A stretch of DNA of 60,814 bases from an uncultured Clostridia bacterium. Lineage in GTDB: Bacteria; Bacillota; Clostridia; Oscillospirales; CAG-272. This document shows, piece after piece, positions 7,844 to 16,669 of the stretch. Each line of letters starts with the position of its first letter. The first letter of the stretch is position 1. Where the stretch lies: NCBI GenBank assembly GCA_944384585.1, contig CALWTY010000006.1, positions 1-60,814 of the forward strand, given 5' to 3'. Both the position numbers and the translations under genes were made by a program. Below the pieces are notes generated by a model. It was not told the DNA's origin. It made no database searches and saw only the letters and a list, made by a program, of their open reading frames with translations.

Positions 7844-9205
7844 ATGAGAATATTTGTGGGGTCACTGCAGCAGGAAACCAATACCTTCAGTACGGTTGGA
7901 TGCCGGCCGGAGGATTTTGACATCGTCAGAGGCGAGGCGATGGCGGAACGAACGCCGGCAATCGGAATCTTTCGGGAGAAGGGCGCGGAGGTCATCCCGT
8001 CATATTATGCCATTGCTGTCCCATCCGGCAGAATGAAAAAGGGCGATTTTCTGATGATGGTGCGCGAAATGGAGGAGGCTCTTCGTGACGCCGGCAAGGT
8101 CGATGCCGTCTGGTTATATCTTCACGGAGCGATGGATGTGGAGGAGCTTGGCTCCGGAGAATTATATTTGCTGAAAACCCTGAGGGCTGTTACGGGAATG
8201 TCGATTCCCTATGCCGTCGCGCTTGATTTTCATGCGAATCTCTCTCCTGAAATCGTGCGATACGCAAACGTGATTCGGGGATATCGAACCGCTCCGCATC
8301 GTGATATGAAACAGACTCAGGAGCAGACAGCGAGGCTTTTGATTGCCTGTGTGGAGGGGAGGTGCCTTCCGACCCCCTGCATGGAGGTGATTCCCGTGAT
8401 TCTGCCGGGAGACAGGGTGCTGACCGACTGTGAACCGTTTGCCTCTGTGAACCGGCTGATGGATGAGATGGAACAAAGGCGCGAGGTGATGAGTGTATCG
8501 GTTTTTATCGGTCAGAATTGGGCGGATACACCGAATAATCATATCAGCATCGTCGCGATCGGGGAGGAGGAGAACGCCTCCCGCTGCGTCGGACTTCTGC
8601 GAGAGAAATTGTATAAGATCCTTCCGCACTACCGAACGAATCAGGAGGGGGCGAGTCCGGCGGAGGCCCTGGAAAAAGCGAGAAAGATCAAGGGGAAGAC
8701 GGTTTTTCTCAGCGATTCCGGTGATAATACGACTGCGGGCGCAAGAGGGAATCGCACCGATATGCTGTCTCTCTGCGTATCGATGGACGTGGATCATACC
8801 CTTGTTGCGGGAATTTGCCTTCCCGATCTCTGCCGTGAGGCAATGACGGAAGGAAACGGAAGCATTGAGATCGGGGGATGCGGAAAGTTTACCGTGATGA
8901 AATCCACGGAGCAGTTGCGAGGATGGGATGGCGAAAATTGCGGGAATGCAGTTTTGATTTCTGACGGGAAACGTGATGTCATTCTGACAGAGAGGAGATG
9001 CGCTTTCGTGTCGCCGGCGCAGTTTGCTTCGCTTGGGGTTGACTGTAAGAATTATGAAATTGTTGTGGTGAAGCTCGGTTATCTCTGGCCTGAGCTTTCT
9101 CAAACCGGCGGTCTGTCGATCATTGCCGTAAGCGACGGAGAAAGCTGTACCGATCTGCACAGACTTCCTTATCGCGAACTGGCAGAAGGGACGGTGTTGC
9201 TTTGA
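7844..9205 (+). CDS. M81 family (MlrC-type) metallopeptidase
   Basis: A 453-residue protein of the MlrC/DUF1485 family. Visible motifs are the N-terminal QQETNTFS (usually HETNTF), LHGAM, the metal-binding ALDFHANL (Asp and His), and YRTAPHRDM (His). A C-terminal MlrC domain carries SDSGDNTTAGARGN. Known MlrC cleaves linearised microcystin; most relatives have no known substrate and often occur beside transport genes for small molecules. ATG 7844 is preferred over 7817, which lies inside the hairpin loop. The Q for H change in the first motif is worth noting. It sits 1 nt before the next gene, implying translational coupling with the cytoplasmic glycosidase-like protein. Confidence 0.8.
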   Translation: MRIFVGSLQQETNTFSTVGCRPEDFDIVRGEAMAERTPAIGIFREKGAEVIPSYYAIAVPSGRMKKGDFLMMVREMEEALRDAGKVDAVWLYLHGAMDVEELGSGELYLLKTLRAVTGMSIPYAVALDFHANLSPEIVRYANVIRGYRTAPHRDMKQTQEQTARLLIACVEGRCLPTPCMEVIPVILPGDRVLTDCEPFASVNRLMDEMEQRREVMSVSVFIGQNWADTPNNHISIVAIGEEENASRCVGLLREKLYKILPHYRTNQEGASPAEALEKARKIKGKTVFLSDSGDNTTAGARGNRTDMLSLCVSMDVDHTLVAGICLPDLCREAMTEGNGSIEIGGCGKFTVMKSTEQLRGWDGENCGNAVLISDGKRDVILTERRCAFVSPAQFASLGVDCKNYEIVVVKLGYLWPELSQTGGLSIIAVSDGESCTDLHRLPYRELAEGTVLL

Positions 9206-9206
9206 T

Positions 9207-11906
9207 ATGAAACTGCAATTCGATAATACAGGATATCTGACGGGCATCCTGCGCGACGACGGTATCAATCTTCTCGACAGAATCGCGCCTTTTGCCATTG
9301 TGACAGATGAAGAGGGAAGGGAGCTTTTCCCGATTGACTGCACATCAGGTCCGGGCGGTGCGGAAATTCGCTTTGAGGACGGTTCGTCCGTTGAGTTTTC
9401 TTTCACGTCGTTCCGGCGATATACCGTGATCCGGGTGCAGTCGGTTACCGGGAGACTCCGTCGTCTTCGTTTCGTCAACGCCGTGACGTCCGGGCGTGGG
9501 GGGACGGTTTTGGCAGGAATGGCGTTGACTGCGGAGACCAAGGCGTCAGCGCTTCCCGGATGTTCTGATGAGCTTTGGGCGGAGGGGTGTGCCCGGTTCG
9601 GGATGACGGGGTGCGCCTACGCACTGTTTGTCTGCCTCCGTCCCGAGATGAAAGAGATTATGCAGGAAATCACGACGACGCAGCTTGTCAATATTCCGTA
9701 TTCTCCGATCGGCGGCGCATTTGCCGCAGATAATCCTGCCGTTCGGGGCTCTTATATTTTCAACTACGATGGCGTTACCGAGACGACCGCCGATCGCTGG
9801 ATCCGGGCTGCCGAGGCAATCGGAGCGACCCAGATCGATTATCATATCGGGCAGAGTCTGCGCTTCGGGGATTGCGCACCGTCTCCCGCATGCTATCCGG
9901 ATGGATATGCTTCCCTGAAGGGAGGGGTCGATCGGTTGCATGAAGCAGGTTTGTCGGCAGGACTCCATACATATGCTTTTTTTGTGGCACCTGATTCCGG
10001 ATTCGTAACGCCGGTTCCCGACAAGGGGCTGGGGGCGGCTCATTTGTTTACGCTGCTTGAAGAAATAAATGAGGAACAGACGGATTTTCAGGTGGAAGAA
10101 TCCACGAAGGATATCAGTACGATCACGGGCTTCTGCGTTCGGAATACCGTATATCTGAATATTGATGACGAAATTATTCGCTTCGGTGCGGTCGGGGAAA
10201 ACGGCTTCAGCGCCTGCGAACGAGGGGCGCTCGGTACGCAGAAGACGTTTCACAAAAAAGGCAGCACCGTCAAGCATATCAAGGGGTGCTTCGGACTTTT
10301 CGCTCCGGATCCCGATACCGAACTGTTTGTCAAGGTGGCGGAGTCGACGGCAAATGCTTTTCGGCTCGGTGGCTTTGATATGATCTATCTTGATGCGCTG
10401 GATGGGGCGGATTTGCTGGCGGGAGAGGAATACGCATGGTATTATGCGGCAAAATTCGTCTTCGAATTGGTGAAACGGTTGGATAGACCTGCCATACTCG
10501 AAATGAGCATCATGTATCATAATCTTTGGTATCTTCGCTCACGGATGGGTGCGTGGGATCATGCGACCAGAGGATATAAAAGATTGATCGATGCCCATAA
10601 CCGCAACAATCGACGGATGGAGGAGGAATGTCTGCTTCCGCATACTCTTGGTTGGTATCATTTCGGCAGCATATCTGCCGAAACCTGTTGTATTGAGGAA
10701 CGAGGCTTTTCTGACGATTATGAATATCTCTGCAAAACCGCGCTGATCAGCGGAGATTCGCTGGCATTCACCGATTTTTCGCCGTCGATGTTTGAAACTG
10801 TCGATGAGGCTCGTCGCAACGCGGAGATCATCCGGCGGTATGAACGGCTGCGCCTGTCCGGGAAATTTCCAAAGGAGTCGGCGCCGAGCGGAGAATGCAT
10901 TCTATGCGGAGACGCGCTTGTTCCGGTTGAATACCGATCGATTGTGCTGGAGGAGGGACAGCACACCATTTTGCTTGATAATCGGGAGCTGATGCTCCTG
11001 CGCGCAGAAAACCGCCCGATAGCCGATGTGAGCCGGGAGGAGATCGAAGTGCTGACTGCGGAACAGATCCCCGGAATGCGGGTGTTTTCCTCGCTGAATG
11101 TCAAAACAGAGGTGACGGAGGACGATGATCCGATGACCGGAAGATGTATGCGGATGCGGCTGGAGCGCAAATCGGGACGGTGCGGCTACGGCAGAGCAGA
11201 GCTGCGATATCCGACACCGAAGGATTTGAAGGGAAGGCCCGCTCTGACCTTTATGCTGAAGGGCGATGGGAAGGGGGAACTTCTGAATGTCCAGCTTCGG
11301 AGCCCGCGTCATACGAACAGCGGGACCTTTGACCGCACCGTTTTGATCGATTTTTCGGGGTGGAAGCGCATTGTTCTGACCGAGACAAATGCGGCAACGC
11401 TGTATGACTATGAATGGCCCTTCAGCGGCGGAGGACATTATGTCAAACCGGAGGTCGATCCGCTGTTTGACATCTCCCCCGCCCGAGATGCGGAAACTGA
11501 GGCGGAAATTGATTGGTATGATTCCATGAAAAACGCCGGGATCTATCAAATTCTGCGTGAAAAGGTCGACTTTTCCCAAATTGAGAGTTTGTCATTTTGG
11601 GTCAACGGCATGAAGCCGGGGGAATCCTACGATCTTTGTGTTGCGGACGTTAAAGCGTGCCCGATTCTTCTTCCGGTATGCAAAGAGCTCACGATCATGG
11701 GGGACGGTATCCGGATTATGTCCGCCGGTCTTCCCCCTCTCTCCTACGCCGAGTGGCGAAACGGTGCGCTCTTCGTCTTCGACGGGGAGGGGAAGGCGAT
11801 CCCGACAAGCGCCCCGGTGCTTCCGATGGCGGCGGCGCTCTCTTCCGTTACCGCAGAGGTGCCGAAGGGCTGTCGGATCAAGCTGACCTACGGTCTGAAA
11901 CGCTGA
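9207..11906 (+). CDS. Putative cytoplasmic TIM-barrel glycosidase, paralogue of 3315-6065
   Basis: An 899-residue protein without a signal peptide (MKLQFDNTGYL). It shares the architecture and key blocks of the lipoprotein at 3315: the inserted beta module ending RGALGTQKTFH, GGFDMIYLDAL (D396), LEMS (E432), RMGAWDHATRGYK, LPHTLGWY, and a C-terminal GDGKGELLNVQLRS jelly-roll-like region. The D-to-E distance (36 residues) nearly equals that in the paralogue (38). The pair therefore looks like one extracytoplasmic and one intracellular enzyme on related substrates. GH family unassigned. The ATG lies 1 nt after the preceding stop. Confidence 0.6.
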   Translation: MKLQFDNTGYLTGILRDDGINLLDRIAPFAIVTDEEGRELFPIDCTSGPGGAEIRFEDGSSVEFSFTSFRRYTVIRVQSVTGRLRRLRFVNAVTSGRGGTVLAGMALTAETKASALPGCSDELWAEGCARFGMTGCAYALFVCLRPEMKEIMQEITTTQLVNIPYSPIGGAFAADNPAVRGSYIFNYDGVTETTADRWIRAAEAIGATQIDYHIGQSLRFGDCAPSPACYPDGYASLKGGVDRLHEAGLSAGLHTYAFFVAPDSGFVTPVPDKGLGAAHLFTLLEEINEEQTDFQVEESTKDISTITGFCVRNTVYLNIDDEIIRFGAVGENGFSACERGALGTQKTFHKKGSTVKHIKGCFGLFAPDPDTELFVKVAESTANAFRLGGFDMIYLDALDGADLLAGEEYAWYYAAKFVFELVKRLDRPAILEMSIMYHNLWYLRSRMGAWDHATRGYKRLIDAHNRNNRRMEEECLLPHTLGWYHFGSISAETCCIEERGFSDDYEYLCKTALISGDSLAFTDFSPSMFETVDEARRNAEIIRRYERLRLSGKFPKESAPSGECILCGDALVPVEYRSIVLEEGQHTILLDNRELMLLRAENRPIADVSREEIEVLTAEQIPGMRVFSSLNVKTEVTEDDDPMTGRCMRMRLERKSGRCGYGRAELRYPTPKDLKGRPALTFMLKGDGKGELLNVQLRSPRHTNSGTFDRTVLIDFSGWKRIVLTETNAATLYDYEWPFSGGGHYVKPEVDPLFDISPARDAETEAEIDWYDSMKNAGIYQILREKVDFSQIESLSFWVNGMKPGESYDLCVADVKACPILLPVCKELTIMGDGIRIMSAGLPPLSYAEWRNGALFVFDGEGKAIPTSAPVLPMAAALSSVTAEVPKGCRIKLTYGLKR

Positions 11907-11920
11907 ATGGAATCGAGCGG

Positions 11921-11942
11921 CTGCCCGCCGTGCGGCGGGCAG
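11921..11942 (+). terminator. GC-rich hairpin after the glycosidase locus
   Basis: CTGCCCGCCG (11921-11930) and CGGCGGGCAG (11933-11942) are perfectly complementary, 15 nt after the stop at 11906. No T run follows directly. It is a plausible end to the left locus but not a canonical intrinsic terminator. Confidence 0.4.
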
Positions 11943-11982
11943 GCGCTTTGCGCTTAATTCTCCGATTATTTTCGAAAACGGA

Positions 11983-12012
11983 TTGACTTTTGGCCGCCTT
12001 GTGTGCTATAAT
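11983..12012 (+). promoter_or_regulatory. Sigma-A promoter of the purine operon
   Basis: TTGACT (11983-11988), an 18-nt spacer and TATAAT (12007-12012) with an extended -10 TGC. Transcription would begin near 12019, just before the ZTP riboswitch. Confidence 0.85.
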
Positions 12013-12030
12013 AGGACAAGTAGAGGTTTT

Positions 12031-12095
12031 CCGCAACTGACGGAGGGGTGGGCTACCACCGGGGAACGGGAAATAATATTGCCGACCGTCTGGGC
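12031..12095 (+). ncRNA. ZTP (pfl) riboswitch
   Basis: The leader carries the conserved pfl-motif blocks in order: CAACTGACGG, a short GTGG...CCAC hairpin running into ACCACCGGGGAACG, then CCGACCGTCTGGGC at the 3' side. The class binds ZMP/ZTP, the AICAR nucleotides that accumulate when 10-formyl-tetrahydrofolate is short, and turns on purine and one-carbon genes. The downstream genes include AICAR transformylase and formate-THF ligase, the two steps that would relieve that signal. The CTGGGC end is shared with the terminator stem, giving an evident switch. Confidence 0.9.
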
Positions 12096-12131
12096 AGTTT
12101 TGCACATACCGCAAGACTGCCCGCTTTTTTT
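12092..12131 (+). terminator. Riboswitch-controlled intrinsic terminator
   Basis: GGGCAGTTTT (12092-12101) pairs with AAGACTGCCC (12113-12122, one G-U pair), followed by seven T (12125-12131). The 5' arm shares bases with the riboswitch 3' block, so ligand binding should disfavour the terminator and let transcription reach purE. Confidence 0.85.
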
Positions 12132-12179
12132 GTTCGCGGACAAGCCTCACAGCGCAATTTATTTCGAAGGAGCTCGGTC

Positions 12180-12680
12180 ATGAAAAAGAAAGTCGGAATT
12201 CTGATGGGGAGCGACAGTGATCTTCCCGTCGCGGAAAAAGCGGTCCATGTGCTGAAGGAATACGGCATCCCCTTTGAGGTGCATGTCTACTCGGCGCACA
12301 GAACGCCTGCGGAAGCAAAGGAATTTGCGGAAAAAGCCCGTGAAAGGGGCTTCGGAGCGATTATCGCGGCGGCGGGGATGGCGGCGCATCTGGCAGGCGC
12401 GATCGCGGCGAATACCACCCTCCCCGTGATCGGGATTCCGATCAAAGCAAAGAATCTGGACGGTCTTGACGCGCTGCTGTCGACGGTGCAGATGCCGACC
12501 GGTATGCCGGTGGCGACGGTGGCGATCGACGGCGCGGCCAATGCGGCACTGCTTGCCGTGCAGATTCTTGCGATCTCGGACGAGTCGCTCGCTGCCCGTC
12601 TTGACGAGGCCAGAAAGGCGGGCGCCGCCGCCGTGCTTGAGAAAAACCGCGCGGTCGAGGCGCGCTTCGCCGCCGAATAA
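12180..12680 (+). CDS. purE: N5-carboxyaminoimidazole ribonucleotide mutase
   Basis: A 166-residue PurE. GSDSDLPV near the N-terminus and SAHRTP form the nucleotide-binding and catalytic loops, and [18 protein letters not shown] is typical of the class I bacterial enzyme, which rearranges N5-CAIR to CAIR. Its usual partner purK is not in the window, so CAIR formation may rely on a purK elsewhere. The start is set by AAGGAG at 12167-12172, 7 nt before ATG 12180. It is the first gene behind the riboswitch terminator. A small GC hairpin (12701-12718) follows it, possibly for mRNA processing. Confidence 0.95.
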   Translation: MKKKVGILMGSDSDLPVAEKAVHVLKEYGIPFEVHVYSAHRTPAEAKEFAEKARERGFGAIIAAAGMAAHLAGAIAANTTLPVIGIPIKAKNLDGLDALLSTVQMPTGMPVATVAIDGAANAALLAVQILAISDESLAARLDEARKAGAAAVLEKNRAVEARFAAE

Positions 12681-12768
12681 AGCCCCCCCTGCGGGGCGCA
12701 GTGCGGCGCTTTGACGCCGCCTTAACGGGAATACCGAATCCAACAGAGAAAACGGAAGGAACAGGATC

Positions 12769-13482
12769 ATGGAAAAAAGAGAACAGATTTACGAGGGAAA
12801 AGCCAAGAAGGTCTTTGCCACGGATGACGCGGAGCTGGTGATCGTCTCCTACAAAGACGACGCGACGGCCCTTGACGGCCTGAAGAAGGGGACCATTGCG
12901 GGAAAGGGCGCGGTCAATAACCGGATGTCCAACTTTCTGATGCAGATCCTTGAGAAGGAAGGCGTCCCGACTCATTTCGTCAAGGAGCTTTCCGATCGGG
13001 AAACGGTGGTGAAAAAGGTCTCGATCGTCCCTCTCGAGGTGATTATCCGCAATATTTCGGCAGGCTCCTTTGCCAAGCGCTACGGCGTGGAGGAGGGCAT
13101 CGTCTTTGACGCGCCGACCATCGAGTTTTCCTATAAGAACGATGAGCTGCATGATCCGCTGATCAATTCCTACCATGCCGTTGCGCTGAAGCTGGCGACC
13201 TCCGCGGAGATCGATCGGATCAAGGAGATGGCCTTCAAGGTGAATTCGGTGCTGCGGGAATACTTCCTCCGCCTCGGTGTCAAGCTGGTCGATTTCAAGC
13301 TCGAGTTCGGCCGTCTTCCCGACGGTACGATCGTGCTGGCCGATGAAATTTCGCCCGACACCTGCCGCTTCTGGGACAGCAAGACCAACGAGAAGCTCGA
13401 TAAGGATCGCTTCAGACGGGATATGGGCGGCGTAGAAGACGCCTACCGCGAAATGATGAAGCGTGTCTTCGGCAGCTGCTGA
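12769..13482 (+). CDS. purC: SAICAR synthetase
   Basis: A 237-residue PurC of normal length. It joins aspartate to CAIR using ATP. Visible motifs are the N-terminal YEGKAKKVF ATP-binding strand, the SIVPLEVIIRNISAGSFAKR block, and the C-terminal LADEISPDTCRFWD substrate-binding signature. A GGAAGGA site precedes the ATG. It follows purE with an 88-nt gap and precedes purF. Confidence 0.95.
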   Translation: MEKREQIYEGKAKKVFATDDAELVIVSYKDDATALDGLKKGTIAGKGAVNNRMSNFLMQILEKEGVPTHFVKELSDRETVVKKVSIVPLEVIIRNISAGSFAKRYGVEEGIVFDAPTIEFSYKNDELHDPLINSYHAVALKLATSAEIDRIKEMAFKVNSVLREYFLRLGVKLVDFKLEFGRLPDGTIVLADEISPDTCRFWDSKTNEKLDKDRFRRDMGGVEDAYREMMKRVFGSC

Positions 13483-13543
13483 CCGGAGACGCAAAGGACA
13501 GCAACGGACAGAAATCTATATACGGGGTTCGGGATAGCGTGCT

Positions 13544-14974
13544 ATGAGTAATTTGAAGGAAGAATGCGGCGTATTCGGAATATATGCGGGAGAGACCTGC
13601 GATCTGGCCTCCGACGTCTACTGCGGACTGTTTTCGCTTCAGCACCGCGGGCAGGAGAGCTGCGGAATCGTGATCAATGACGACGGGCTCTTTACCGCCT
13701 ACAAGGACAACGGGCTGGTGAACGACGTCTTTTCCCCCGATCGGCTTGCGGCGCTCGGCAACGGAAATATTGCGGTCGGACACGTCCGCTACGGGACGAC
13801 GGGAGGCAATGCCAGAGAAAATGTGCAGCCGATCGTGGTCAATCACATCAAGGGCAGAATGGCGCTGGCGCACAACGGCAATCTCGTCAATTCCTATGAG
13901 CTGCGCTCGGCGCTTGAGTTGGATGGCTCCATCTTCCATACCACAAGCGATACCGAGGTGATCTCTTATATCATCACAAAGGAGCGCCTCAGCGCGCCGA
14001 CCATCGAGGAGGCGGTCAACCGTGCGATGAACCGCATTGCCGGCGCCTATTCCCTTGTGATGATGTCGCCGCAGAAGCTGATTGCCGTGCGGGACGAAAA
14101 CGGCTTCCGCCCCCTCTGCTACGGCAAGACCCCCGACGGCAAATACGTCGTCGCCTCCGAGAGCTGCGCGCTTGACGCGGTGGGAGCGACGATGATCCGG
14201 GACGTCGAGCCGGGGGAGATCGTTATCTTCGACCGCAGCGGTGTCAGGAGCATCCGCGATCATTGCGGGAAGCGCAAGCCCTCCCTCTGCGTCTTCGAAT
14301 ATATCTATTTTGCGCGCCCCGATTCTGTCATCGACGGCTGCAACGTTCATGCCGCACGCTCAAGGGCCGGGGCGTTTCTGGCGCTGGAGCATCCGGTTCA
14401 GGCCGATATCGTCGTCGGCGTGCCCGATTCCGGCATCGACGCCGCCATCGGCTATTCCAAGCAGTCGGGCATTCCGTATGAAATGGGCTTTGTCAAGAGC
14501 AAGTATATTGCCCGCACCTTTATTGCGCCGGGACAGAAATCGCGGGAGAGCAAGGTCAAGCTGAAGCTCAACCCGATCTCCGAGACGGTAAGGGGCAAGC
14601 GGGTGGTGCTGATCGACGACTCGATTGTGAGAGGGACGACCAGCGCCCGCATCGTCCGGCTTCTGCGGGAGGCCGGCGCGAAGGAGGTCCATATGCGGAT
14701 CTCCGCGCCCCCCTTCCTCAACCCCTGCTATTACGGGACAGACATCGATTCCCGAGAGAATCTGATCGCCTGCAGTCATACCGTGAAGGAGACGGCTGAG
14801 ATCATCGGCGCAGACAGCCTCGGCTACCTCAGCGTCGAGAGCGTGCGGAAGATCGCCAGGGGCATGGAGGAGGGCGGCTACTGTACCGCCTGCTTCAGCG
14901 GGGAATACCCCACCGAGATCCCGAAGGAAACCAACAAAAACCGCTTCGAGAGAAAGATTTCGGACTCTCAATGA
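13544..14974 (+). CDS. purF: Amidophosphoribosyltransferase
   Basis: A 476-residue PurF, the committed step from PRPP and glutamine to phosphoribosylamine. It begins MSNLKEEC; C8 would be the N-terminal nucleophile after removal of a short propeptide, as in the Bacillus-type enzyme. The glutaminase domain covers about 8-240 (HRGQESCGI, ARENVQP, AHNGNLVN). The phosphoribosyltransferase domain follows with the PRPP loop VVLIDDSIVRGTT. Cysteines C229-C430 type positions for a 4Fe-4S cluster are plausible (CGKRKPSLC and CYYGTD are present). The region before the ATG has a weak ribosome-binding site for such a central gene. Confidence 0.94.
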   Translation: MSNLKEECGVFGIYAGETCDLASDVYCGLFSLQHRGQESCGIVINDDGLFTAYKDNGLVNDVFSPDRLAALGNGNIAVGHVRYGTTGGNARENVQPIVVNHIKGRMALAHNGNLVNSYELRSALELDGSIFHTTSDTEVISYIITKERLSAPTIEEAVNRAMNRIAGAYSLVMMSPQKLIAVRDENGFRPLCYGKTPDGKYVVASESCALDAVGATMIRDVEPGEIVIFDRSGVRSIRDHCGKRKPSLCVFEYIYFARPDSVIDGCNVHAARSRAGAFLALEHPVQADIVVGVPDSGIDAAIGYSKQSGIPYEMGFVKSKYIARTFIAPGQKSRESKVKLKLNPISETVRGKRVVLIDDSIVRGTTSARIVRLLREAGAKEVHMRISAPPFLNPCYYGTDIDSRENLIACSHTVKETAEIIGADSLGYLSVESVRKIARGMEEGGYCTACFSGEYPTEIPKETNKNRFERKISDSQ

Positions 14975-14992
14975 GCGAAAGGAAAGGGAACA

Positions 14993-16039
14993 ATGATGAA
15001 AAGCTACAGCGAGAGCTATAAAAACGCCGGCGTGGATATTACGGCCGGATACCGCGCGGTCGAGCTGATGAAGAAGCATATCGCGCGCACCAGAACCGAG
15101 GGCTGCCTTGACGATATCGGCGGATTCGGCGGCTGCTTCGGGCTTCCGGTCAAGGGCATGGAGGAGCCTGTCCTGGTTTCGGGGACCGACGGCTGCGGCA
15201 CGAAGGTCAAGCTGGCGATCCTGACCGACCGTCACGATACCATCGGCATCGACGCGGTGGCAATGTGCGTCAACGATATCATCTGCGTCGGCGCAAGACC
15301 GCTGTTTTTCCTTGACTACATCGCCTGCGGAAAGAATATCCCCGAAAAGATCGCCGCAATCGTATCGGGCGTGGCGGAGGGCTGCGTGCAGGCCGGCGCA
15401 GCGCTCATCGGCGGCGAGACGGCGGAGCATCCCGGACTGATGCCGCCGGAGGACTACGATCTGGCGGGCTTTGCCGTCGGGATTGTCGATCGGAAGAAAA
15501 TCCTCGACAAGAACGCGGCAAGAGCGGGCGATGCGGTGCTGGCGCTTCCCTCGTCCGGGATTCACAGCAACGGCTTCTCCCTCTGCCGCAAGGTCTTCGA
15601 TATCGACGGCAACAGCCCTGCGCTTTATCAGTCGAGGGAGGAGCTTGGCGGCAAAACGGTGGCGCAGACCCTCCTTACCCCGACCAAAATCTATGTCAAG
15701 CCGGTGCTGGCGCTGCTTGAAAAGGTCACGGTACACGGCATCTCCCACATCACGGGAGGCGGCTTCTATGAGAACATCCCGCGCAGCATCCCCGACGGGC
15801 TGGGCGCGGTGATCGATCGCGCCGCGGTGCGGGTGCTGCCGATCTTCGATCTGATCGCGAAGACGGGCGGCATCCCGGAGCGCGATATGTTCAACACCTT
15901 CAATATGGGAGTCGGAATGTGTCTGACCGTGCCGAAGGACGAGGCGGATACCGCCCTTGCGGTGTTGAGAGAGCAGGGGGAGGACCCCTACGTCATCGGA
16001 GAGCTTGCCGTCTCCGACGAGAAGCTCACGATCCGCTGA
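14993..16039 (+). CDS. purM: Phosphoribosylformylglycinamidine cyclo-ligase
   Basis: A 348-residue AIR synthetase, closing the imidazole ring from FGAM with ATP. Motifs are YKNAGVDITAGYRAV at the N-terminus, VSGTDGCGTKVKLA, AMCVNDI, LIGGETAEHPG and the C-terminal HITGGGFYENIPR. Length and order are typical. The gene begins 18 nt after purF; GGAAAGGGAA precedes the tandem ATG codons at 14993 and 14996. Confidence 0.95.
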   Translation: MMKSYSESYKNAGVDITAGYRAVELMKKHIARTRTEGCLDDIGGFGGCFGLPVKGMEEPVLVSGTDGCGTKVKLAILTDRHDTIGIDAVAMCVNDIICVGARPLFFLDYIACGKNIPEKIAAIVSGVAEGCVQAGAALIGGETAEHPGLMPPEDYDLAGFAVGIVDRKKILDKNAARAGDAVLALPSSGIHSNGFSLCRKVFDIDGNSPALYQSREELGGKTVAQTLLTPTKIYVKPVLALLEKVTVHGISHITGGGFYENIPRSIPDGLGAVIDRAAVRVLPIFDLIAKTGGIPERDMFNTFNMGVGMCLTVPKDEADTALAVLREQGEDPYVIGELAVSDEKLTIR

Positions 16040-16050
16040 GAGGTGATGAT

Positions 16051-16668
16051 ATGAACAAGACCGGAATCGTCGTCCTGATCTCGGGCGGGGGCACCAATCT
16101 GCAGGCGCTGATCGACGCCGAGCGGAGCGGACGTCTCCCGGCGGGACAGATCGTGGGAGTGATTTCCTCCTCCCCCGCCGCATACGGCCTGGAGCGCGCC
16201 AAGCTCGCGGGGATTCCCTCCGCGGTGGTCGACCGCCGGGCAGTCGGCACGCAGGAGGCGTTTGAAGCGCGGCTGCTGTCGCTGATCGAATGCTTCGGCG
16301 GGGAGCTGATCGTGCTGGCGGGCTTTATGTCGATCCTCAGCGGAGACTTTACCGCTCGGTATCCCGAACGGATCATCAATGTCCATCCCTCCCTGATCCC
16401 CTCCTTCTGCGGGAAGGGATATTACGGACTGAAGGTACACGAGGCGGCGCTGGCCTACGGCGTCAAGGTGACCGGCGCGACGGTTCACTTCGTCAACGAG
16501 GTGACCGACGGCGGCAGAATTCTGCTCCAGAAGGCGGTCTGCGTTGAGGAGGGCGATACCCCGCAGATCCTTCAGCAGCGCGTGATGCGGGAGGCGGAAT
16601 GGATCATTCTGCCGCAGGCGGTGCAGATGGTTGCAAATGAAATCATGCTTCAAAAGGAGAACGGCTGA
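16051..16668 (+). CDS. purN: Phosphoribosylglycinamide formyltransferase (10-formyl-THF dependent)
   Basis: A 205-residue PurN. VLISGGGTNLQALID is the phosphate-binding loop, and NVHPSLIPSF contains the Asn-His of the catalytic N-H-D set, with D in the later VTDGGRIL region. It transfers the formyl group of 10-formyl-THF to GAR. The start ATG 16051 follows GAGGTGAT, 11 nt after the purM stop. The next gene starts 1 nt after its stop. Confidence 0.94.
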   Translation: MNKTGIVVLISGGGTNLQALIDAERSGRLPAGQIVGVISSSPAAYGLERAKLAGIPSAVVDRRAVGTQEAFEARLLSLIECFGGELIVLAGFMSILSGDFTARYPERIINVHPSLIPSFCGKGYYGLKVHEAALAYGVKVTGATVHFVNEVTDGGRILLQKAVCVEEGDTPQILQQRVMREAEWIILPQAVQMVANEIMLQKENG

Positions 16669-16669
16669 C

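Noticed and set aside
14360..16183. 607-residue minus-strand open frame
   Set aside because: Antisense to purF, purM and purN, all with clear motifs.
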